The notes: generated from the sequence alone by a model not told the origin. Positions 8,729 through 17,878 are shown, counted from the first letter of the stretch. The stretch is DNA of 64,000 nucleotides from Streptomyces sp. NRRL WC-3626 (GCF_000718785.1 NZ_JOCA01000002.1:310001-374000); one strand, 5' to 3'. Translations and numbers: made by a program.

Positions 8729-10636
8729 GTGGGTCTCAGCAACTTCACACCCGGCGGCTCCGACGACGACAAGGGCAACGGCGGTGGCGGCAGCTTCCCT
8801 CCGCAGTTCCCGTCCGCGGCCTTGCCGTCCAGCGGTGGCAGCGCCGATGACGTCAAGGAGCTCCTCGTCGACTACAACGAGAAGTTCAAGAACGCCGATC
8901 CGACCATGTTCCGTGACACGCTCATCGGGCAGGTCCTCTCGGTCATCATCAGCAAGACCAAGCCCAACGCTCTGCTGGTCGGTTCCGCCGGCGTCGGCAA
9001 GACGAAGATCGTCGAGGACGTTGCACGGCGCATCGCGCTCGGCGACGCCCTCATTCCCGACCAGCTCAAGGACTACACGATCTACGAGCTGCCCATCACC
9101 AACATCATCGCCGGGACCGGCATAGTCGGCTCGCTGGAGGAGAAGGTCAAGGCGATCGTCGAGTTCGCCTCGGACCCCAAGAACAAGGCCATCCTGTTCA
9201 TGGACGAGATCCACCAGATCACCGGAGGGTCCGGCAGCCATGGCGACGCCGTCGGCCGCAAGATCTCGCAGATCCTCAAGCCGGCCCTGGCCCGCGGCGA
9301 CATGTCCGTCATCGGTGCGACCACCAGCACGGAGTCTCGTGCCTTCGATGAGGACCCGGCCTTTGCCCGTCGCTTCACCCGGCTCATCGTCGACGAGCTG
9401 AGCGTGGAACAGACGCTGGCCGTGATGACCACGGTCCGGCCCGGCCTGATGGCGCACTACCGTCACCAGATCGGGGTCTCCGACGACGTCCTGGCCTCGG
9501 TGGTGCAGATCGCCGAAGCGAACTCCCGGGCTGGCCAGCACCGTCCGGACAACGCCATCACGCTGCTCGACCGGGCGATGGCTGACCGGGTCCTGGAGCA
9601 GAAGAAGCTCATCGTCCAGGCCGAGGTCGCCGGCGACACGGCGCTCGCGCAGACCTTGCGGTCCATTCCGCAGGTGCCGCTGACGAGCACCCGTGTGCTC
9701 GATGTGGCCAAGCGCCTGATGACCGGAAACGCCCAGCGCAAGGACCTCGACGTTGCCGCGCTGAGCGCCACGCTCACCAGCCGCCTGCAGGGCCAGGACG
9801 ACGTGCTCGCCAAGCTCACGGACCGTCTGGCCCGCGAAGAGCTCGACCTGTTCCCGACGAAGACGCCCACGACGTGGCTGTTCGCCGGGGCCTCGGGTGT
9901 GGGTAAGACCGAGGCGGTCAAGATCATCGCTGAGGAGACGACCGGCACCGAGCCGATCATCCTCAACCTGACCGAATTCCACAGCGAGTGGTCGACGTCG
10001 AAGATCATCGGCGCACCTCCCGGCTATGTCGGATCGGACTCCAACCAGGAGCTCCCGTTCGACACGCTGGAGTCCAACCCCCACCGGGTGATCCTGCTCG
10101 ACGAGTTCGAGAAGGCCGACAAGGCCGTGCAGCGCCTGTTCCTCTCGGCATTCGACGAAGGCTACATCCGCAATGCCCATGGCAAGATCCTGGACTTCTC
10201 CAAGGCCCTGGTCATCTGCACGACCAACGCCGCCCGTGATTCGCTCGACGGCAAGATGATCGGCTTCGGCAACAACCCGAAGACCATCTCGAACCAGAGC
10301 CTCAACAAGGCACTGGAGCAGTTCTTCGACGCCGAGCTGCTGGGCCGGTTCTCACTGGTCGTGGGGTTCAACCCCATCGACCGGCAGACCTACCGACAGA
10401 TCATGGCCGCCGACTACGAGCGGCAGCGTGAACGGATCGTCGAGGCCAAGCCGCGGCTGGCCCAGGCGCTTCCCGCGTCGATGCCCGACGACGAGCTGCG
10501 CGCCATCGAAGAGACCACCTACGTGGACTCCCAGGGTGCGCGGCCGGCGCGCAAGGCAGTTCGCACCTGGATCGAGGACTACCTGCTCGCTGCCCAGACC
10601 GGCGGCACAGCCTCGGCATCCCCCTCGGATGACTGA
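8729..10636 (+). CDS. ClpA/ClpB-type double AAA+ ATPase
   Basis: A 635-aa ATPase with two AAA modules. The first has Walker A GSAGVGKT (85-92), Walker B AILFMDE (154-160) and GATTSTESRAFDEDPAFARRF, as in Clp proteins. The second has Walker A GASGVGKT (387-394), a substrate-pore loop region GAPPGYVGSD (428-437) and Walker B VILLDEF (454-460). It lacks the Clp N-domain and the long ClpB middle coiled coil, and I see no ClpP-binding loop, so it is probably an unfolding or remodelling machine rather than a protease partner. The GTG start follows GAAGGAGG. A relative with an intein lies at 48004-50913; here the second P-loop is uninterrupted. Confidence 0.85.
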   Translation: MGLSNFTPGGSDDDKGNGGGGSFPPQFPSAALPSSGGSADDVKELLVDYNEKFKNADPTMFRDTLIGQVLSVIISKTKPNALLVGSAGVGKTKIVEDVARRIALGDALIPDQLKDYTIYELPITNIIAGTGIVGSLEEKVKAIVEFASDPKNKAILFMDEIHQITGGSGSHGDAVGRKISQILKPALARGDMSVIGATTSTESRAFDEDPAFARRFTRLIVDELSVEQTLAVMTTVRPGLMAHYRHQIGVSDDVLASVVQIAEANSRAGQHRPDNAITLLDRAMADRVLEQKKLIVQAEVAGDTALAQTLRSIPQVPLTSTRVLDVAKRLMTGNAQRKDLDVAALSATLTSRLQGQDDVLAKLTDRLAREELDLFPTKTPTTWLFAGASGVGKTEAVKIIAEETTGTEPIILNLTEFHSEWSTSKIIGAPPGYVGSDSNQELPFDTLESNPHRVILLDEFEKADKAVQRLFLSAFDEGYIRNAHGKILDFSKALVICTTNAARDSLDGKMIGFGNNPKTISNQSLNKALEQFFDAELLGRFSLVVGFNPIDRQTYRQIMAADYERQRERIVEAKPRLAQALPASMPDDELRAIEETTYVDSQGARPARKAVRTWIEDYLLAAQTGGTASASPSDD

Positions 10637-10656
10637 GCAGCCGTCCACATCGCACC

Positions 10657-10695
10657 GAGTGCTCCCGTTCCGGATGTTCCGGAACAGGAGCGCTC
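10657..10695 (+). terminator. Hairpin terminator after the Clp-type gene
   Basis: Inverted repeat with 15 of 17 pairs matching (10657-10673 and 10679-10695) and a 5-nt loop, 20 bp after the stop. Confidence 0.7.
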
Positions 10696-10864
10696 GGCGT
10701 CAAGTCCGTCGACGACATCACAGCGGCGCTGGCCCGGCCCTGACCAGCATCGCGGGGGCGAACACGCTCCCGCGTCGGGCGGCCGGGCCTGGACCAGACA
10801 GCGGCCGCCGCCGGCCCGGCTCCGAGGGGCCGGGCCGGTGCCACCCCACCGAACAGGAAGTGAC

Positions 10865-11509
10865 ATGACCGAGGAGATCCGGAGCACCGCAGGGCGCCCG
10901 ATCGGGGCACGCGGTCTGAAGACTCGCAGCCAACTGCTGCTCTGTCTCAAGGAGTTGCTGGCCGAGCACGGCTATCACGCGACGAGAGTGATCGATGTCG
11001 CCCGTCGCGCGCGTACCTCGCCCGCGACCTTTTATCAGTACTTCGCAGACGTCGACGCGGCCGCCCTGGAGCTGGCCCGGCCCGTGGCGCAGGAGGGAAG
11101 CGACGGACTGATCTACGCGGAGATCGGCAGTTGGTGGGGCGGCGGGCGTCACGCGGCCGGGAGCACGGTGGACGCCTTCTTCGCGTTCTGGCGGGAGCAC
11201 GAGGTGGTCCTGCGGGTGGTCGACCTGCGGGCGGCCGAGGACGACAGCCGGTTCGCCGAGATCCGCCGCCGCATACTCGCCGGTCTCCTGGGGCACCTGG
11301 AGTACGCGATCACCGCTCGTCCGTCATCACCCGGCGCGACGGACGACTCCTTCGCCGCGGCCGAGGCGCTGACGGTGCTGCTTGCCGCGGCCGCCGGGCA
11401 CCAAAACCCCGAGACAGCGGACTCACAGGTGGTTCGCCAGATGCTGGTCGAACTCATCGCCCGGGCCGTGTCCGGCGGAACCGTCGCCGTTCAGCTGCCG
11501 ACTGCGTGA
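10865..11509 (+). CDS. TetR-family transcriptional regulator
   Basis: A 214-aa protein from the ATG at 10865, with AGGAAG upstream. The N-terminal helix-turn-helix is clear: KTRSQLLLCLKELLAEHGYH, then TRVIDVARRARTSPATFYQYF, the standard TetR recognition helix with the YQYF signature. The rest is the all-helical ligand and dimerisation domain, without a ligand signature. TetR proteins repress neighbouring genes until a small molecule binds. No obvious target pump or enzyme is adjacent, only a truncated restriction gene. It is probably a passenger from a Streptomyces chromosome inserted between two backbone ATPase and helicase genes. Confidence 0.9.
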   Translation: MTEEIRSTAGRPIGARGLKTRSQLLLCLKELLAEHGYHATRVIDVARRARTSPATFYQYFADVDAAALELARPVAQEGSDGLIYAEIGSWWGGGRHAAGSTVDAFFAFWREHEVVLRVVDLRAAEDDSRFAEIRRRILAGLLGHLEYAITARPSSPGATDDSFAAAEALTVLLAAAAGHQNPETADSQVVRQMLVELIARAVSGGTVAVQLPTA

Positions 11510-11811
11510 CCCGTCAGGGACGCGAGTCGAGCACGCGATGTCCGACCGGCGACACGCTCGCGGTAGTGACGTGGTGCGCTAACCCCGGCCCAGACGGGCC
11601 GGGTACCCGCCACAACCCTCTCGGGAGTACCGCGTTGGCCGTGACCGCCAATGTGATCGACACGCTGATCGGGCGGCCACGGGCCAGCGACGGCTCGGGC
11701 CAGCCCGCACCTGGCCGGACCGCCCTTCCCCACCAGACGACTTCGGCGCCCCGCCTCCCGGCCGGGCACCACTGATTCCACTGCCCATGGGCCGTGCAAA
11801 GGACGTCCGTC
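11510..11811. other. 300 bp gap, no gene seen
   Basis: Between the TetR gene and the hsdM fragment. There is no ribosome binding site, domain or strong hairpin pair that I can support. It may be remnant DNA of the same insertion. Confidence 0.35.
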
Positions 11812-11946
11812 ATGCCACTGTCGCTCTCTCAGCTCGAGAGGCACCTGCTGGGCGCCGCCGAGGTGCTGCGCGGCCCGCTGAGCCCGCACCAATATCAGGA
11901 CTATCTGCTGCCGTTCGTCTTCCTGAAGCACGCCAGCGACGTACCT
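11812..11946 (+). pseudogene. N-terminal fragment of a type I restriction methyltransferase (HsdM)
   Basis: From the ATG at 11812 the frame reads PLSLSQLERHLLGAAEVLRG followed by PLSPHQYQDYLLPFVFLK and HASDV. This is the start of the HsdM N-terminal helical domain (L-W/L-GAA-D-LRG ... Y-LPL-FLKRLSDV in the family). The similarity stops after about 45 residues, where a normal HsdM has some 500. The remaining codons to 12126 are a shadow of the next gene. No hsdS or hsdR is present, so this is a dead scrap. Confidence 0.7.
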
Positions 11947-11984
11947 CACCCCCACGCCCTCATTGCTCAGAAAGGGGGACAGCC

Positions 11985-12239
11985 ATGTCCACCATGCTCC
12001 CCAAACCTCTGCTCCAAGAGCACCGAAAGCGAGCCATGGAGCTCTCCGCCGCGGCCCGAACGAACCTCACCGCCCATGTCCGGAGCACCGATGAACTCCG
12101 CGAACTGGGCCTCATGCTTGGTCTGATCGAGGTCGATCCCGCAGGATCCCTCGTCACGGCCTGTCCCTGGGATCTCGATGCCGACGATGCTGCCGTCGAT
12201 GGAACCGACCGGCGCCGCTCGGAGTCGACCTCGACGTGA
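11985..12239 (+). CDS. Small hypothetical protein, 84 aa
   Basis: Starts at an ATG with a strong AGAAAGGGGG site and ends with a Ser/Thr/Arg-rich tail. It contains a helical N-terminal part (LLQEHRKRAMELSAAARTNL) and an acidic section (PWDLDADDAAVDG). Unknown function. It follows the hsdM fragment directly, but its ribosome binding site matches those of the backbone genes. Confidence 0.55.
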   Translation: MSTMLPKPLLQEHRKRAMELSAAARTNLTAHVRSTDELRELGLMLGLIEVDPAGSLVTACPWDLDADDAAVDGTDRRRSESTST

Positions 12240-12358
12240 GGTGAGTTGCCGCTGATGAACGACCGCGCGCCTGGGTAGCGCGCGGTGTCCGGGGCGTGGC
12301 TTCGCCACATACCCCGGACTCAGGGGCCTAACGGCCCCTGACGGGTGGGTTGAGAGGA

Positions 12359-12400
12359 ACACGGGCGGGGCTCGTCGGCTGACGAGAGCCCCGCCCGTGT
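12359..12400 (+). terminator. Strong hairpin terminator
   Basis: Long GC-rich inverted repeat (12359-12376 and 12381-12400) with a GGCT loop and one 2-nt bulge. Three further small hairpins precede it between 12260 and 12350. Confidence 0.75.
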
Positions 12401-12555
12401 TCGTACCTGCGCCCCCATGGTCTAGCCCTGTCGCTGTGCTCTTCGCTCACCTTCGAGCATTCGACTTGCTGTTAATCTCTTGTCGGAATTGCTATGCGGC
12501 GTGATTCATGCCTTCTATCAATCCGCCTCTCAATCCACTCAAGAAAGGCAGCGAC

Positions 12556-15354
12556 ATGCCTGTCCTGCTTGATGACCTCGACCTCTCGGCCAATGCCGTT
12601 GCTCAGAAGGCCGTCGACCCGAAGTTCTTCTCCTCGAAGCTCACCGGCAACGGCAAGAAGATCGGCCTGCTCAACGAGTCCTTGCTGCCGATCAACACTG
12701 CCACCAACACCGCCTACGCCATGGCCACCGATATCGAGGTCAAGCAGAGCTCGACGCAGCATGACATCACCACGACGTCGATCCCGCTCGCGCCGATCAC
12801 GCGCCGCGCTCTGAACGCCGGCGGGTCCTTCACCTTGCCGAGCCCGCACGCCGACGACTGCTTCGCTGTCGACACCGCGTCCAGCCGATTCGACGACTGG
12901 GACGTCGCCTTCGACATGACCCCGCAGGCGCTCGTGTTCTACGAGGACAAGTCCGGCGGCAAGTCCACGCGCGACCTCGTCATCCAGTACCGGATGGAGC
13001 TGTACTTCTTCAAGAATGGGCTGCCCGACCCGGAGTACGCGACCGCTGTCTCGCGCTCGGCCGGCTACGGCAACCACGACGCCGCCGTCTTCCTGCAGTG
13101 GGACACCAGCCCGCTGGAGAACGCCCGTGACTACGTCCAGGACGTGCTCACATCCGCCGGCCTGACGGCCTCCAACCTCGGCGATGAGTTTGACGAGTGG
13201 ATGCGCCAGTACTCGATCTACGAGCGCATTACGCGCCTGGCCCAGATCTGGGACTCCGAGGTGATTGCCGACGAGGTCTGCCGCTACATCCAGGACATGC
13301 CCGCGGGCCCGACGGAGCAGCAGCTGAATATGCTCGCCGTCCAGCTGCGCTACCTGGAGAACTACAACGTCCCGCTGGAGGCCTACCGCCAGATCCACAA
13401 GCAGCTGGATGCGACCTTCTCCGACCGGATCGCCACGAAGCTGTCGAAGCAGAACCTCAGCCTGCTGATGAACCGCACGCTCGACCACCTGGAGCAGATG
13501 AAGCCTCAGCTGATCGTGCCTGCGCAGCCGGCCACGCCTCCGAATCTGCCGCCCCACCTGTCCAAGCAGCAGCTCGACGCGCTCACCACGCACGAGCCGC
13601 TGGTGATGACGCAGGCGGGAGCCGGCACCGGCAAGTCGACCGTGATCCTCGAACGGATTAAGTACCTCGAAGCCTGCGGCGTCCCCGCCTCGGACATCAC
13701 GGTGCTCTCGTTCACCAACGCCGCAGCCGACAACATCACGGAGAAGAACCCGGACGTCGGCTCGATGACGATCGCCAAGATGATCATCGACATCTACTCG
13801 ATGAACCACCCGAGGCACAAGGTCTCGGCCATCGACACCATCATCAACTCGATCGACATCTTCTACCCGAACAGCCAGTTCGCGGCGACGTTCCGCCACC
13901 GCCTGCTGGAGGTCGACCAGAACAGGACCGGTGCCTTCACGGCCCTGAACACCTTCGTCGAGAGCCACTTCGACGAGGTGATCGCCCTGCTCGACCGCAT
14001 CGAGCAGACGTCGCTGGAGCTGCAGATCATCATCTGCTACCAGAAGATCGACGACATGGCCGAGCCGGCCCACGTGCAGTCGAAGTACCTCATCATCGAC
14101 GAGGTGCAGGACAACAGCGTGTTTGAGTTCATCTACGTGCTGAAGTACATCACCAAGCACGCTCAGTCCCTGTTCATCGTCGGCGATGCCTCGCAGACGC
14201 TGTACGAGTTCCGCTCAGCGAACCCGCGCGCGCTCAACACGCTGGAGGGCTCGGGGGTCTTCGCGACTTTCAAGCTCACGACGAACTACCGGAGCAACCA
14301 GGAGATCCTGGACTTCGCGAACGTCGTGCTCGGCGGCCTGGAGACCAACCAGTTCGCCAACATCCAGCTGCAGGCGAACTCGCTCGCCATGCCTACGGCC
14401 GACTCGTTCCAGGAGAAGGTCACCCTGGAGTACCGCGAGGTGGCCAGACTCACTGGGTTCGTCACCCAGGACCTGCAGGCGATCGTGCGTAACACGGTCA
14501 TCCCCGACTACGTGGACAAGTGCCTGGACCGGGGCGAGCAGGTGGCTTTCCTGGCCTACTCGCGCCGCGAGGTGTCCTTGATCCAGGATGTGCTCGAAAA
14601 GCGCTACCCGGACCGCCACGTCGCCTCTCTGGTCAGCGATCGGGTCTACGCCACGGACATCTTCTCGAAGTACATCAAGTTCTTCTGGAACGACGTCCTG
14701 CAGGCACCGCCGGCCAACGCCGCGTTCGTGGTCTCCCAGGGGATCAAGGACAACATGGGCAAGCTGACAAAGAACGCTGCCAACGCCAACGTTGAGAAGG
14801 CGATCCTGCGCACGATCTCCGAGTGGTGGATCGAGAACAGCGCGACCATCAACGGCTGGGTCACGCTCTGCCACCAGGGCACGCTCACGCACGTGGCGTT
14901 CTTCGATCGGCTGCGCGACAACCTGCTCTCCTTCGAGATTCGGCGGAACCAGCAGAAGCTGAACATCAACAAGCAGAAGAACCAGGAGCGCAAGCGGAAG
15001 AACCTCGAGTCCAAGGCCGACCTGGTCGTTTCGACGATCCACGGTGCCAAGGGTCTCGAATTCGACAACGTTGTCGTCCTCTACAGGGAGGACACGAAGA
15101 TGACCCAGGACGTCAAGCGGATGTTCTACGTCGCCTTTACCCGCGCCATGAAGAGCCAGTACGTACTCGGCTACGGCACCGTGAAGAACCCGCCGATCCA
15201 GAGCAGTTACGAGCAGATCGTGACGGCTCTGACCGAGCGCGACAAGAGGAACGCCGCTCGCGCCCTCGGCATCGATCCGGACCTCTTGGACGACAACGAC
15301 AGCGCTGCTCCCGGCAACACCGAAGATCGCTCTGCGGTCACTGCGGCCGTCTGA
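12556..15354 (+). CDS. SF1A DNA helicase, UvrD/PcrA-like
   Basis: A 932-aa protein from the ATG at 12556 (AGAAAGG upstream). A 330-residue N-terminal region of unknown fold is followed by a complete SF1A core: motif I AGAGTGKST (354-362), motif Ia around TVLSFTNAAA, motif II DEVQD (515-519), motif III GDASQTLYEFRSANP, motif IV NYRSNQE, motif V STIHGAKGLEF and motif VI YVAFTRA (858-864). It should unwind DNA 3' to 5' with ATP. With the primase and the SSB-like protein it suggests that the element brings its own replication fork proteins. The unusual N-terminal extension may load it at an origin or bind a partner; that is inference. It has its own upstream region and a terminator. Confidence 0.9.
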   Translation: MPVLLDDLDLSANAVAQKAVDPKFFSSKLTGNGKKIGLLNESLLPINTATNTAYAMATDIEVKQSSTQHDITTTSIPLAPITRRALNAGGSFTLPSPHADDCFAVDTASSRFDDWDVAFDMTPQALVFYEDKSGGKSTRDLVIQYRMELYFFKNGLPDPEYATAVSRSAGYGNHDAAVFLQWDTSPLENARDYVQDVLTSAGLTASNLGDEFDEWMRQYSIYERITRLAQIWDSEVIADEVCRYIQDMPAGPTEQQLNMLAVQLRYLENYNVPLEAYRQIHKQLDATFSDRIATKLSKQNLSLLMNRTLDHLEQMKPQLIVPAQPATPPNLPPHLSKQQLDALTTHEPLVMTQAGAGTGKSTVILERIKYLEACGVPASDITVLSFTNAAADNITEKNPDVGSMTIAKMIIDIYSMNHPRHKVSAIDTIINSIDIFYPNSQFAATFRHRLLEVDQNRTGAFTALNTFVESHFDEVIALLDRIEQTSLELQIIICYQKIDDMAEPAHVQSKYLIIDEVQDNSVFEFIYVLKYITKHAQSLFIVGDASQTLYEFRSANPRALNTLEGSGVFATFKLTTNYRSNQEILDFANVVLGGLETNQFANIQLQANSLAMPTADSFQEKVTLEYREVARLTGFVTQDLQAIVRNTVIPDYVDKCLDRGEQVAFLAYSRREVSLIQDVLEKRYPDRHVASLVSDRVYATDIFSKYIKFFWNDVLQAPPANAAFVVSQGIKDNMGKLTKNAANANVEKAILRTISEWWIENSATINGWVTLCHQGTLTHVAFFDRLRDNLLSFEIRRNQQKLNINKQKNQERKRKNLESKADLVVSTIHGAKGLEFDNVVVLYREDTKMTQDVKRMFYVAFTRAMKSQYVLGYGTVKNPPIQSSYEQIVTALTERDKRNAARALGIDPDLLDDNDSAAPGNTEDRSAVTAAV

Positions 15355-15374
15355 CCAACCGCCGCCACCCCATG

Positions 15375-15420
15375 CCGCAGGGGCGGGTGTTCTCGACGAG
15401 CGAGACACCCACCCCTGCGG
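15375..15420 (+). terminator. Hairpin terminator after the helicase gene
   Basis: A 16-bp inverted repeat with one G-T pair (15375-15390 and 15405-15420), 20 bp after the stop. Confidence 0.8.
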
Positions 15421-15640
15421 TCTTCCACATTGCACAAACCTACCTCGTCCAATGGGCCATCCAGGGCGAGGTCCTCTTCGCCTTCAACGCCCTGGCAGAA
15501 CGCCAGGCGCAGCAAGCCGCACCCGCCATGTCCCCCTCCCGCACAGCGACCTAGCTAGGCGGAACGGCGGTGTTTGAGCAGCGCCGGGTCTTGCCTCCCG
15601 CCTCCACCACGCTTTCCCGCCGAAGAACAGGAATCCACCC

Positions 15641-16054
15641 ATGGACTTTCCCGGCCTGGAACTGAAGATCCGCATGACGCTCGTGGCCGGCCCGGACGCG
15701 CGTGTCTTCGTTCCCGTGCGGCTGTACTACACGGACTCCGACCCGTACGCGGTGCAGTTCTCCTTTGACGTCACGCCCGACGAGGTGGTCCGGTGGACGT
15801 TCGCCCGGGAACTGCTCGACCAGGGCCTCATCACACCCGCTGGCATCGGGGACGTGAAGATCACTCCGATCGGTCCTTACCGAAACCGCTGCTTCAGCAT
15901 CGAACTGGAATCCCCCGGCGGATACGCCTGCCTTGAAGGGCCGGCAGCTTCCGTGAAGGCATGGCTCGCCAAGACCTTCGAGGTCGTCCCCGCAGGCCGG
16001 GAGTCTGAATCCGTCGATATCGACAGCTTCCTCGACGAGCTTTTGACCCACTGA
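15641..16054 (+). CDS. SsgA-like sporulation and cell-division protein (SALP)
   Basis: A 137-aa protein matching the SsgA/SsgB-like family at its usual length. Family features include VRLYYTDSDPYAVQFSFDV, EVVRWTFARELLDQGL, the central GIGDVKI, SIELESPGGYACLEGPAASV and the C-terminal FEVVPAGRESE. SALPs are confined to sporulating actinomycetes and steer FtsZ positioning and wall remodelling during sporulation septation, so this gene is good taxonomic evidence. It has an AGGAA site and stands alone between backbone genes, next to a decayed vWA gene. On a mobile element it may alter host development or be a passenger. Confidence 0.88.
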   Translation: MDFPGLELKIRMTLVAGPDARVFVPVRLYYTDSDPYAVQFSFDVTPDEVVRWTFARELLDQGLITPAGIGDVKITPIGPYRNRCFSIELESPGGYACLEGPAASVKAWLAKTFEVVPAGRESESVDIDSFLDELLTH

Positions 16055-16116
16055 GCCAAGCACCGCCCCGCACGCCCGCAACGGGCCCAGCGCAAGAAGA
16101 CCCGCGCCGCCATGTC

Positions 16117-16455
16117 ACACGAGCGGCGCGCAGCAGCCTTCGCAAAAGCGGCGGCCTCGGCGACCGCGCCGCCGTCTACCTCGTGATCGACCGCTCCTAC
16201 TTCATGAAGAACTACTTCACCGACGGCACCGTCCAGCGGCTGAGCGACCAGATCCTCAGCCTGTCGGCACACCTCGACGACGGGCAAGGTCCCGGTCGGC
16301 GCGGCTTCTTCTCCGGCGGAATACACGCCCTCACGCGAGGCGGCTTGTTCCGCCGCTCCCAGAGTTTCGTCGTCGTCGCACTCGGCGCTCACCAGGGTCG
16401 CATCGCGGAGCTGCACAACTCCCTGGGGCACCTCCCTATTGCCCTCGGACAACAG
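16117..16455 (+). pseudogene. Remnant of a vWA (TerY-like) protein
   Basis: Reading in the frame of 16141 gives RKSGGLGDRAAVYLVIDRS, then MKNYFTDGTVQRLSDQILSL and SAHLDD. This matches the start of vWA proteins of tellurium-resistance-type clusters, where DRSGSM is the metal site; here that site reads DRSYFM. After about 16270 the frame shifts, and a later family piece (GRIAELHNSLGHL) appears near 16395-16435. The relic is short, shifted and lacks the metal-site residues, so it is dead. Confidence 0.65.
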
Positions 16456-16523
16456 GGGGCTTCCGATCCGCTGGTCCGCCGCCATCTCCATCCACTCAAC
16501 TCCCGCGAAAGCGAGAAGTCTTC

Positions 16524-17606
16524 ATGCCCGCATCCACGATCGTCGCCTCCGGCGGGGAGTTCCGCCTCTACGGGGACTCCGTGCAGACCTTCGCTGACCT
16601 GCCCGTGGCCACCTACACGATCGCCTTCTCTCAGACGACCGGCTACAGCCTGCGCCAGACGGAGCCGCTGGGATGCGCCGGAGAGACCGTCTACGGCAGC
16701 CACGCCTCCCGTGTACGGAGGATCGTCACCGGCTACTCCGCCATGGACCGCTCGCTCGGCGTCATCCTCTCCGGCGACAAGGGCATGGGTAAGAGCCTCA
16801 TGCTCCGCCTGCTCGCCGAGCGGATGCGCGAGGAGCACCACCTGCCCACCGTGCTCGTACACCACGACACACCGGGGCTGGCAGCCTTCCTCGACGAGCT
16901 GGGCGAAGTCGTCGTCGTCTTCGACGAGTTCGAGAAGATCTTCTCCAACGAGGACGACGAGTCGCAGAACCAGTTCCTGAGTCTGTTCGACGGGCTGAGC
17001 ACGACGAAGCGCCTCTACGTCCTGTCGGTCAACGAGCTGCACCGCGTCAACGACTACATGCTCAACCGCCCCGGCCGCTTCCACTACCACATGCGCTTCG
17101 CCTACCCCGAGCCCGAGACGGTGGCCACCTACCTGCGCGACCAGGTGCCCGGAGTAGCCGAGAAGCAAGTGGCCGAGATCGTCGACTTCTCCCGGAAGTA
17201 CGACATCAACTTCGACCACCTGCGGGCGATCGCCTTCGAGCTGCGCCTGGGAGAGTCGTTCGCCGAGGTGATCGGTGACCTGAATATCAAGCGCAGCGAG
17301 CACGCCGGCTCGCGGATCGAGGCCCACATCACCTGGAAGAACGGCGACACCGACGTCTTCGACGGTCGTGTCGATCTGTTCAACAGCGACAGCCTGCAGA
17401 CCATCAACGACTGGGACACCGGCATCGGGCTGCAGTTCCGCATGCGCGACGCCGTCCCGTCCGAGGACGGCTACCAGCTCCCGGATGGTGCCTTCACGCT
17501 CACCGACCTCCGTGACGAGGACGACAGGTCGCCCGACGACGAGAAGGACCTGCGTGCCGCCGCGGTGATCCTGCGCCGTCCCCCGAAGTACTCCATCGAC
17601 TTCTGA
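16524..17606 (+). CDS. AAA-family ATPase, 360 aa
   Basis: Walker A is GDKGMGKS (84-91) and Walker B is VVVFDEFEK (130-138). A downstream segment, NELHRVNDYMLNRPGRFHYH, resembles the sensor and arginine-finger part of AAA proteins (NRPGRF). The last 100 residues form an acidic C-terminal domain (ITWKNGDTDVFDGRVDL ...) that I do not recognise. It could be a plasmid maintenance or remodelling ATPase. The start follows GCGAGAAG, and a hairpin terminator follows the gene. It is the fifth nucleotide-driven machine in the left module, after MoxR, Clp and helicase. Confidence 0.8.
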   Translation: MPASTIVASGGEFRLYGDSVQTFADLPVATYTIAFSQTTGYSLRQTEPLGCAGETVYGSHASRVRRIVTGYSAMDRSLGVILSGDKGMGKSLMLRLLAERMREEHHLPTVLVHHDTPGLAAFLDELGEVVVVFDEFEKIFSNEDDESQNQFLSLFDGLSTTKRLYVLSVNELHRVNDYMLNRPGRFHYHMRFAYPEPETVATYLRDQVPGVAEKQVAEIVDFSRKYDINFDHLRAIAFELRLGESFAEVIGDLNIKRSEHAGSRIEAHITWKNGDTDVFDGRVDLFNSDSLQTINDWDTGIGLQFRMRDAVPSEDGYQLPDGAFTLTDLRDEDDRSPDDEKDLRAAAVILRRPPKYSIDF

Positions 17607-17620
17607 GGACGCCCCCATCT

Positions 17621-17658
17621 GAACCGCCGAGGCGCCACTCCAGTCTCCTCGGCGGTTC
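17621..17658 (+). terminator. Hairpin terminator
   Basis: A 12-bp perfect inverted repeat (17621-17632 and 17647-17658) with a 14-nt loop. Confidence 0.75.
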
Positions 17659-17702
17659 GCTGTCCGGCTCACGCGTTCCTGTACAGAAAGCAGCCTTCGA
17701 CC

Positions 17703-17873
17703 ATGCCCGAGTACCACATCGTCTCCGAGCCCCGCCCCGGCGCAGAGCATCGTGAGCCCCGAAGGGCCAACCTTTGCCTCGGCAAGGTCAGTCTCGTCAC
17801 GGCCATCGACTCCGAGGATCTGTTCCGGGTGACCAGGCGTGAGCTGATCTCCTTCGGCAACGACCTGCACTGA
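17703..17873 (+). CDS. Small hypothetical protein, 56 aa
   Basis: A short frame from the ATG at 17703, preceded by AGAAAGCAG, the same style as neighbouring backbone genes. The product begins MPEYHIVSEPRPG, is Arg-rich in the middle and ends REL ISFGNDLH. It stops six bases before the HNH gene, so it may be co-transcribed with it. Function unknown. Confidence 0.5.
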   Translation: MPEYHIVSEPRPGAEHREPRRANLCLGKVSLVTAIDSEDLFRVTRRELISFGNDLH

Positions 17874-17878
17874 GCGCT

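Noticed and set aside
12472..14160. Minus-strand frame opposite the helicase gene
   Set aside because: Antisense shadow of the helicase reading frame, His/Val/Asp-rich without motif.
15372..15554. Possible 60-aa protein after the helicase gene
   Set aside because: No ribosome binding site, and its first codons lie in the terminator hairpin.
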